Origin: CAYFUR01 sp964346275
GTDB lineage: Bacteria > Sumerlaeota > Sumerlaeia > SLMS01
Assembly: GCA_964346275.1 (NCBI GenBank)
Contig: CAYFUR010000074.1
Span: 1 to 18,304, forward strand
Direction of reading: 5' to 3'
DNA: 18,304 nucleotides
This document shows, one piece after another, positions 12,831-18,304 of this stretch. How positions within the stretch are numbered: position 1 is the first letter of the stretch; every line of letters starts with the position of its first letter. A program made the position numbers and the translations under genes. A model generated the notes under the pieces. The model was not told the origin of the DNA, did not search any database, and worked only from the letters and a program-made list of their open reading frames with translations.

Positions 12831-14507
12831 ATGACCACATCCGGCGATCCAATGAAAACAATTTCTTTCAGTTCCCCCCTCCAATGGCAAAAGGCGTATC
12901 AGGCGGGGCAAAAGCAAATCGGCGCTTTCTACGTATCGCGCTGTTACGATTGGGGGTCTGTCGTTCAACAGGGAACCCTTGCGGAAGATGGGCACCTGGC
13001 GCCGGAAGAAGTGGCGGAATGGCGCGACTTTTTGACGCCATTTGCCACGGAATCCAGCCAACTCGACCGCCTGGAGGTTCTTACCCGCCCGGAATCCCAT
13101 GCCGTGGTCACGGGCCAGCAGGCGGGGACGGCTCTCGGCCCGCTTTACACCCTTTATAAAGCCCTTGCAGCCAAGGCCTGGGCCGAAGAAATCCAAACGC
13201 GCACGGGCCGTCCGGTCGTCCCCGTTTTTTGGGTGGCAAGCGACGATCACGACCTTGCCGAGGTGGAGGCAGCCTCATGGCTCTCCCCCGGCGGCGGCCG
13301 AGAGACGTATCATTTTTTTCCCGCCAGCGAAAATAACGCGTGGCCTGTCCATGAGGCCACCTTCCAGAATCAGCAGATCGATACGTTTCTTGAGATACTG
13401 AAAAACTCGACAGTCGAATCAGAATTCCGCCGGGAAATCCTGGAGGCATTGGAGGAATCATTTCAGACAGGAGCGGGAACAGTCGAGAGCCACTTCCTCA
13501 GCCTTTTTTGCCGGTGGCTGCTCCCAATGGGCATCTATCCCGTCGTGCCGCGCCTTCGTTTTATCAGGAAGAAGAGCACGCGCCTCCTTCGCCAGGAGAT
13601 CAACGAACCGGGCGAATCCAACAAGGCCCTGCTCACTCAATCCGAGAAGATCCAAAGCCTCGGGATGGACCCGCCCATTCACCGCAAGGGGAACGAGGTC
13701 AATTTTTTCCTCGAAGTGGAAGGCTACCGGGCAAAAGTCGTCTATACGGACGAGCAATATATCGCTCATAAGCCCAACAGCGGCGAAAAACTTGCCCGCT
13801 TCAGCCGCGAGGAGCTTTTGAAAACCCTCGATGAATCGCCCGGGCGTTTTTCCCCCAACGCGGTCTTGCGCCCGCTCGTCCAGGACGAAACCTTCCCAAC
13901 GGCAGCGTATATCGCGGGGCCGACGGAATTGGTCTATCACGCGCAGATTGGCCCGCTTTACAAAGAGTTTGCTGTTCCTCGTCCGGCAGTCTTCCCGCGG
14001 CCCAACGTCTCTCTTCTGGAAACGAAAACAGAAAAAGCCGCGCAGAAACTCGGCCTTCCCGAAGGCGCTGTTCAGGCGGAATCGCCAGAACAGCTCGAAG
14101 AACTCTTTCGGCAGGTCCCCACGGAAAATGAATTAGCGAAGCCTTTCGACGAACGTGCCGAGGCCTTTGAGCAGGCTCTGAAGGAACTCGTGGAATTCGT
14201 GGAGGAATCCACCCGCGACACGGGAGTCCGCAAGGCGGCGGAAAAGCTGACAGGCAACGCGGACAAGGGGCTCGAGAAGCTGCGGGAACGAATGCACCAG
14301 CACCTCATGAACCAGGATGCGGACAAGACACGGGCGAGGGAAAAGCTGCTCGAGGGGCTTTTCCCCGGCGGCGAACTCCAGGAGCGCTCCATCGGACTCC
14401 TCTCGCCGCTCTTGATCCAGCACGGACCCGATGTCCTGCAACGTCTCTACAAAGCGATCGATTACCGCCATCCGGGCGTCCAGGCGATCTCCCTGCGGGA
14501 CGTCTGA
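12831..14507 (+). CDS. bshC: Bacillithiol biosynthesis cysteine-adding enzyme BshC
   Basis: This 558-residue protein is close to the usual BshC length of about 540. BshC is assigned to the last step of bacillithiol synthesis, joining cysteine to glucosaminyl-malate. Diagnostic blocks are AVVTGQQAGTALGPLYTLYKALAAK (starting at residue 91) and PVVPVFWVASDDHDLAEVE (128-146), plus AYIAGPTELVYHAQIGPLYKEF in the middle. Residues about 430-500 are charged and helical, in keeping with the coiled coil of the family, and the C-terminus RSIGLLSPLLIQHGPDVLQRLY is typical. The ATG at 12831 has GGGAAG close upstream; the ATG at 12852 is an alternative without a better site. No bshA or bshB homologue is in the window. 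The gene is divergent from gnd and its stop is one base from that of the convergent amidohydrolase. Confidence 0.94.
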   Translation: MTTSGDPMKTISFSSPLQWQKAYQAGQKQIGAFYVSRCYDWGSVVQQGTLAEDGHLAPEEVAEWRDFLTPFATESSQLDRLEVLTRPESHAVVTGQQAGTALGPLYTLYKALAAKAWAEEIQTRTGRPVVPVFWVASDDHDLAEVEAASWLSPGGGRETYHFFPASENNAWPVHEATFQNQQIDTFLEILKNSTVESEFRREILEALEESFQTGAGTVESHFLSLFCRWLLPMGIYPVVPRLRFIRKKSTRLLRQEINEPGESNKALLTQSEKIQSLGMDPPIHRKGNEVNFFLEVEGYRAKVVYTDEQYIAHKPNSGEKLARFSREELLKTLDESPGRFSPNAVLRPLVQDETFPTAAYIAGPTELVYHAQIGPLYKEFAVPRPAVFPRPNVSLLETKTEKAAQKLGLPEGAVQAESPEQLEELFRQVPTENELAKPFDERAEAFEQALKELVEFVEESTRDTGVRKAAEKLTGNADKGLEKLRERMHQHLMNQDADKTRAREKLLEGLFPGGELQERSIGLLSPLLIQHGPDVLQRLYKAIDYRHPGVQAISLRDV

Positions 14508-14508
14508 A

Positions 14509-15720
14509 TTACTTTTCCAGGAACCGTCCGGCAACAAACGGCATAGACGCCAGCAAGGCGCTTCCCGTCCAGAGGATTTCCCCCTCGGGGAGGAACCGGG
14601 GATGATGCAGCCCATGGTAAGGGTCGCCTTCCCGGCGCGCGCCGATATAGACAAAGGAAGAAGGCCGCTCGCGGGCATAATATGCGAAATCTTCGCCTCC
14701 CATGGCTTTCTGGATATCAACCGGCGCCTCGGGACCAAACATCTCTGACAAAGCGGCGCGGGAAGCCTCGACGGCGCGTGGATCGTTGACCAGCGGCGGG
14801 TAGGTAAACTCGGTAAAAACGTCCGCTTCGCAGCCATAGGCCGCCGCCGTTTCCTTCACGATCTCGTGAATCGCCTGCTCGATCTCCGGACCGCGCGCCT
14901 CGTTAAACGTCCGCATGGTGCCCTTGAAGCTGACCTCCGAAGGTATCACGTTAAAGGCCGTGCCGCCCTGGATCATCGTGGTCGAAATGACCACTTCCTC
15001 CGTGGGCGGAATGCGGCGGCTGGCGATTTGTTGGAGGGCGGATAGACACGCCGCCGCGGCCAGAACCGGGTCGCGCCCCTCGTGCGGGCGGGCGGCGTGG
15101 CATCCCTGGCCCTTGATCGTGACTTCATGAGTGCCGACCATGGCCATCATCGGGCCGGCGCAAAGGCCAAAGTGGCCGATCGTCAGTTGCGGCGAAACGT
15201 GGACACCGAACGCCCCCAGAACGTCTTCCCCGCAAAGGCCCGCGCGCACGAAATCAATGGCCCCGCCGGGAGCCACCTCTTCCGCGTGCTGGAAAAGAAA
15301 CCGCACGGAATAGGGCAGCGCCTCGCGCAGGTCCTTCAATATATTCAGCGCACCCAGCAACATCGAGGAATGGCAGTCGTGGCCGCAAAGGTGGCCCTTG
15401 CCATCCGTTTCGGAACAAAAGGGCGCGCCCGTCTCTTCCTGAATCGGCAGGGCATCCATGTCGGCGCGGAGGATGATATACTGATCCGGATTGGCGGGCG
15501 ATTTCAGCTCTGTATGGAAGCCATGCTTGCCGGCCTCCACCGGGGCGCTGGTTTCCAGCCCCATGGCCTCCACCTCGCGGCGCAGAAAGGCGGACGTTTC
15601 CACCTCGTGGAAACTCAACTCCGGATAGCGGTGGAGGTGCTGGCGGCGCTCGTTGATCCACTCGTCCAGCGCCTTCGCCCGGCGGGCGATGTCTTGCAAA
15701 TCAACGGTCGAGATGGCCAT
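14509..15720 (-). CDS. M20-family amidohydrolase (peptidase M20D, hippurate/IAA-amino acid hydrolase-like)
   Basis: This 403-residue metallo-amidohydrolase has the usual family length. Metal ligands are visible: C112-G-H114-D-x-H117 (LCGHDCHSSM), the acid pair E147-E148 (FQHAEEVAPGG), H174 (GVHVSP) and H372 or H373 (LHHPRF). D87 in RADMDALP sits in the first conserved strand, and HAARPHEGRDP plus QGGTAFNVIP mark the lid/dimerisation domain. MGGEDFAYY (340-348) is another subfamily mark. Members hydrolyse N-acyl amino acids such as hippurate, N-acetyl-diaminopimelate or auxin conjugates; the substrate is not decided here. It is cytoplasmic, with no signal peptide. GGAG lies eight bases before the ATG, and the gene begins 16 bases after the UbiB-type kinase stop, so the two form an operon. 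The convergent bshC ends one base away. Confidence 0.93.
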   Translation of the reverse strand: MAISTVDLQDIARRAKALDEWINERRQHLHRYPELSFHEVETSAFLRREVEAMGLETSAPVEAGKHGFHTELKSPANPDQYIILRADMDALPIQEETGAPFCSETDGKGHLCGHDCHSSMLLGALNILKDLREALPYSVRFLFQHAEEVAPGGAIDFVRAGLCGEDVLGAFGVHVSPQLTIGHFGLCAGPMMAMVGTHEVTIKGQGCHAARPHEGRDPVLAAAACLSALQQIASRRIPPTEEVVISTTMIQGGTAFNVIPSEVSFKGTMRTFNEARGPEIEQAIHEIVKETAAAYGCEADVFTEFTYPPLVNDPRAVEASRAALSEMFGPEAPVDIQKAMGGEDFAYYARERPSSFVYIGARREGDPYHGLHHPRFLPEGEILWTGSALLASMPFVAGRFLEK

Positions 15721-15736
15721 GCGACGAACTCCGTCT

Positions 15737-17371
15737 TTATCGGAAATAGGGCCGGCGGCGGGATGATCCGCGCGGCAGCGGCAGAAAGGTTACGAAAAGG
15801 AAAACCGCCACAATCAACAGCAAAACCAGGGCGAGAAGAATCGGGAGCCCGGCATTGGCCAGAATCATGGTCAAGATCACCGCCAGCGCGGCCAGCCCGA
15901 TGCCGCCGAGCACCCGCCGCAGAAAGACCGTGAAATAGCGCTCGATCTCGAAGATGTCCGCCTCGTGGATTCGCAGGCGCAATTGCTCGCGCTCCAGGCG
16001 GTGGATAATGCGCGCCAGCTCGCGCACGGTGATGACGGCCTCTTCCGCGGCGTCCTTGGCCCGCTCCCCGATGGGCTTCTTTCCACGGAAAGCGATCTCG
16101 ACCAGCATGCGCTTGACGATCGGCGTGGCCTCGATCACGGCATTGAACCTGGGGTCGTATTGCAACGCCGTCCCCTCGACCAGCGAAGACGCGCGAAACA
16201 GATAGACCAGGTTATTCGGCAGCCGGAGGGGAAACCGGTAGAAGGTATCGATAATCTCCTGGGCGATTTCCTGCACCTGGCGCGGCGTCACATCGTCCTT
16301 GAGCTGGATGCTCATCAGCGTTGCCGCCGCATCGCGCATCACCCCCCGGTTGATATCGGCATCCACCATGCCCAGGCGATAGAAGCCGTCCACGATGCCG
16401 TCGATGTCGTTTTTCACGACCGCATAGACGAGCTTCAGAAGCTCCAGCTTCGTTTCATCAGCAAAGGAAAGCGCCATGCCGTAGTCGAGGATCACCAGGC
16501 GTTTTTTCCTGTCGATGAACAGGTTCCCCGGGTGCGGATCCGCGTGGACAAAGCCATGGATCACGACCATGCGTATGTATGTCTCCGTCAGGAGGTGGAT
16601 GATTTCTTTTGGATCCATCCCCACCTGGGCCAGCTCGTCGGGCCGGTCAACCCGGGCGCCTTCCACGTATTCGATCACGGCGATCTGGCGCGTGGTCAGC
16701 TCGTCGACAAAGTGTGGAATATGGACTCGCGGATCATTACGGAAATTATGGCGGAATCGCGCCGCGTTGCGCCGCTCGTTGCGGAAATCCATTTCGATCT
16801 TGATCATGCGCTCGAATTCATCGGCGATGGCGTGAAAGCTGCGCATCAGGTTCGGATCGATAAACATGTCGAGAAAGCCGAGAAGCACCCGCACGACGCT
16901 GAGATCGATGCGCACCATTTCCTCCACCCCCGGGCGAAGCACCTTCACGGCGACCCGGCGGCCCTTGTAAACGGCGGGATGCACCTGGGCGAGGCTGGCC
17001 GCCGCGATCGACTCCTTGTCAAACTCGTCGAAGACCTCTTCGAGCGGCTTGCCATAGTTCTGGCGGATGATGGACGCCACCTTCGGAGAGGGAAACGGCG
17101 GCACCTGGTCCTGGAGGCGCTTCAATTCCTTCGTATAGACGGGTGAGAGGATGTCCTCGCGCATGGCGAGAACCTGCGCCGCCTTGATAAAAGATGGCCC
17201 CAATTCGGCCAGGGTTTCGCGAATCGCCGCCGCCCGGGCGTGATGCTGCTTCGGAGCCAGCCTGCGCGGCGGCCCGACAATCAGGTATCCGCGCCAATCC
17301 CGGATAAAGCTGATCAGGAAAGGAAAAAGAGACCAGGCGACAAAGATCCAGCGAGGTTTGGGCAAGCGCAT
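15737..17371 (-). CDS. UbiB/ABC1/AarF-family atypical protein kinase-like protein
   Basis: This 544-residue protein belongs to the UbiB/COQ8 family of atypical kinase-like ATPases that support isoprenoid-quinone or lipid metabolism at membranes. Seen in order are the N-terminal KxGQ region as K63-A-A-Q66 (glycine replaced by alanine), the A-rich loop AAAS (123-126), the VAVKVLRP lysine (K143), the E193-M-D195 pair, the catalytic loop HADPHPGN (276-283) and DYG (296-298) in place of DFG. Two hydrophobic helices (about 488-506 and 509-530) anchor the C-terminus, and a third hydrophobic stretch lies near residues 9-24. I chose the ATG at 17371 because GGGGAG lies eight bases upstream; the ATG at 17449 has GGAG only two bases away. 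No quinone-biosynthesis gene is nearby. It heads an operon with the M20 amidohydrolase. Confidence 0.93.
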   Translation of the reverse strand: MRLPKPRWIFVAWSLFPFLISFIRDWRGYLIVGPPRRLAPKQHHARAAAIRETLAELGPSFIKAAQVLAMREDILSPVYTKELKRLQDQVPPFPSPKVASIIRQNYGKPLEEVFDEFDKESIAAASLAQVHPAVYKGRRVAVKVLRPGVEEMVRIDLSVVRVLLGFLDMFIDPNLMRSFHAIADEFERMIKIEMDFRNERRNAARFRHNFRNDPRVHIPHFVDELTTRQIAVIEYVEGARVDRPDELAQVGMDPKEIIHLLTETYIRMVVIHGFVHADPHPGNLFIDRKKRLVILDYGMALSFADETKLELLKLVYAVVKNDIDGIVDGFYRLGMVDADINRGVMRDAAATLMSIQLKDDVTPRQVQEIAQEIIDTFYRFPLRLPNNLVYLFRASSLVEGTALQYDPRFNAVIEATPIVKRMLVEIAFRGKKPIGERAKDAAEEAVITVRELARIIHRLEREQLRLRIHEADIFEIERYFTVFLRRVLGGIGLAALAVILTMILANAGLPILLALVLLLIVAVFLFVTFLPLPRGSSRRRPYFR

Positions 17372-17541
17372 CGATTCTTCTCCCCTTCCAATCCCAAGCG
17401 GTCTGGGCTCTGACAGCAAGGCGAAAAGCGCGCCGCTCTTCAACGCCATCGCTCCAAACTGAACAATTTCAATGCTTGACAGACCCGCTCCACCCCGAGG
17501 GGAATACTTCTCAGTTCAATCCCGACGGAGGTCCTTCGATC

Positions 17542-18204
17542 ATGCGATTTTACTCCTTGCTGCTGCTGGCGGCAGCCATGCTGCTCTCGTCCTGCGCCCA
17601 CCAAGCCAAAAAACCTGAAATGGTCACGCGCGATCAGTGGGGCTCGGACCCGGACCCGATCCCCGAAGCGCGCCAACACGAGCCCCAACACGTGACAATC
17701 CATCACGCCGGCGTGGTCTGGAATGAAGGCGACGATCCGCTGGACAAGATCACCGGCCTCCAGGCCTGGGGCAAAAGCGACAAGGGCTGGCCGGACCTGC
17801 CTTATCACTACATGATCGCTCCCGACGGCCGGATTTTCGAAGGACGCCCCCTTCAATACGAAGCGGAGACGAACACGGATTACGACCTGGCCGGCCACAT
17901 CGGTATCAATGTCTGGGGGAATTTCGAGGAGCAACGCGTCAGCCGCGAGCAGCTCAAGGCCGTCGTGGACACCGCCGGTTACCTTTGCGGCGAATACAAC
18001 ATCGATCCCCAGACAATCCAGGGCCACCGCGACGTGGCGGAAGGCCAGACCGTCTGTCCCGGCAAGGACCTCTATCGTTACATCGACCAGGGTCTGATCC
18101 AGGCCTGGGTGGAGTTGAAACTCCAGGGCATGGACCCCAACGTGGGCCTGCTGCCCCCCGCAACCGACGGCCCCAAGGAAATGATTCCCGGCGGCGGCGA
18201 ATAA
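17542..18204 (+). CDS. N-acetylmuramoyl-L-alanine amidase, PGRP-like lipoprotein
   Basis: This 220-residue amidase_2/PGRP-type enzyme is predicted to cut the bond between muramic acid and the stem peptide. Residues 1-17 form a lipoprotein signal with lipobox LSSC (acylated C18); alanine follows, so outer-membrane anchoring is likely by the E. coli rule. The zinc ligands are H54 (TIHHAG), H162 (GHRDV) and C172 (VCPG), with Y90 and T170 placed like the catalytic tyrosine and threonine of active PGRPs. VTRDQWGSD at the mature start is also typical. The mature chain is a single domain with a proline/glycine-rich tail. I chose the ATG at 17542 because GGAGG lies ten bases upstream and the signal peptide begins there; the frame is open from 17476. 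It is divergent from the UbiB-type gene and is followed by an intrinsic terminator. Confidence 0.94.
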   Translation: MRFYSLLLLAAAMLLSSCAHQAKKPEMVTRDQWGSDPDPIPEARQHEPQHVTIHHAGVVWNEGDDPLDKITGLQAWGKSDKGWPDLPYHYMIAPDGRIFEGRPLQYEAETNTDYDLAGHIGINVWGNFEEQRVSREQLKAVVDTAGYLCGEYNIDPQTIQGHRDVAEGQTVCPGKDLYRYIDQGLIQAWVELKLQGMDPNVGLLPPATDGPKEMIPGGGE

Positions 18205-18230
18205 TCCCCCCGCTTTCCCCGAATCCAGAC

Positions 18231-18260
18231 GCGGCCCGGCCACTCCGGGCCGCTTTTTTT
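18231..18260 (+). terminator. Intrinsic terminator after the amidase gene
   Basis: A perfect 9-bp G+C stem, GCGGCCCGG (18231-18239) and CCGGGCCGC (18245-18253), with a 5-base loop is followed at once by seven thymines. It begins 27 bases after the amidase stop, so the amidase is transcribed alone. The remaining 44 bases of the window show nothing I can assign. Confidence 0.93.
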
Positions 18261-18304
18261 CTTGGCTTTTCCATTCCAATCGCCGGCCTCGGGGGCGATG
18301 GACA

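Noticed and set aside
13837..13851. CGCCCGGGCG followed by five thymines inside bshC as a terminator
   Set aside because: The palindrome has no room for a loop without losing most of the stem, and it lies mid-gene in an otherwise intact bshC.
15965..17146. A 393-codon open frame on the plus strand across the UbiB-family gene
   Set aside because: It is the mirror of a gene with all UbiB motifs. Its composition is rich in His/Asp/Val from reversed codons and it lacks a ribosome binding site.
17476..17504. Perfect TTGACA (17476-17481) upstream of the amidase as a promoter
   Set aside because: No acceptable -10 box lies 15-19 bases downstream; the nearest candidate, AATACT, is 21 bases away. 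Left unassigned.
17440..18279. A 279-codon open frame antisense to the PGRP-like amidase
   Set aside because: The plus-strand frame has a lipobox, zinc ligands and a ribosome binding site. The minus frame has no recognisable domain and crosses the terminator.
1..18304. CRISPR arrays, tRNA or rRNA genes, insertion sequences, toxin-antitoxin or phage genes
   Set aside because: I looked for regular repeats, cloverleaf-like segments, transposase motifs and small paired genes and found none. Genes fill nearly all of the window and intergenic gaps are all under 200 bases.

Overview
The window is an ordinary-looking, densely packed chromosomal segment (roughly 58-60% G+C by eye) from a bacterium. 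It holds fourteen complete protein genes and one partial gene, with no RNA genes, insertion sequences or CRISPR arrays that I can see. Start sites often carry strong purine-rich ribosome binding sites; the best is AGGAGGT before the oxidoreductase at the left edge. A lipoprotein amidase and a signal-peptide-bearing PBP4-type enzyme suggest a cell with an outer membrane. HPr kinase, BshC (bacillithiol synthesis) and golvesin-like domains together point to an uncultivated phylum rather than to Proteobacteria or Firmicutes. Sumerlaeota or a neighbouring group is a guess that the sequence alone cannot settle.

Layout from left to right. Positions 1-1631 (minus) hold a metallo-beta-lactamase-fold hydrolase translationally coupled to a partial Gfo/Idh/MocA oxidoreductase. 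Positions 1828-2757 (plus) hold hprK, divergent from that pair. Positions 2761-5335 (minus) look like one operon: a DUF4405-type membrane protein, 5-formyl-THF cyclo-ligase, a COG0731-type radical SAM protein and a small unknown protein, the last three tightly coupled. Positions 5532-8240 (plus) encode a 902-residue PBP4/S13 peptidase fused to a long C-terminal extension. Positions 8245-8901 (minus) are an endonuclease III. Positions 9015-11233 (plus) are galT-galK, overlapping by one base. Positions 11262-12719 (minus) are gnd, divergent from bshC (12831-14507, plus). Positions 14509-17371 (minus) are a UbiB/ABC1-family kinase followed by an M20 amidohydrolase. Positions 17542-18201 (plus) are a PGRP-like amidase lipoprotein ending at a clear intrinsic terminator.

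Functionally, galT-galK bring galactose into central metabolism and gnd yields NADPH through the pentose phosphate pathway. BshC completes the thiol bacillithiol, whose disulfide form needs reducing power, so the divergent gnd/bshC arrangement could be a redox module (inference). The PBP4 fusion and the PGRP-like amidase both act on peptidoglycan but are not linked in one operon.

The points most worth a second look are the PBP4 fusion architecture, a gnd terminator buried inside the end of galK, the KAAQ variant of the KxGQ motif in the UbiB kinase, the coupled radical SAM/unknown pair, and the palindrome between gnd and bshC. I found no convincing new defence, mobile or RNA-based system here.
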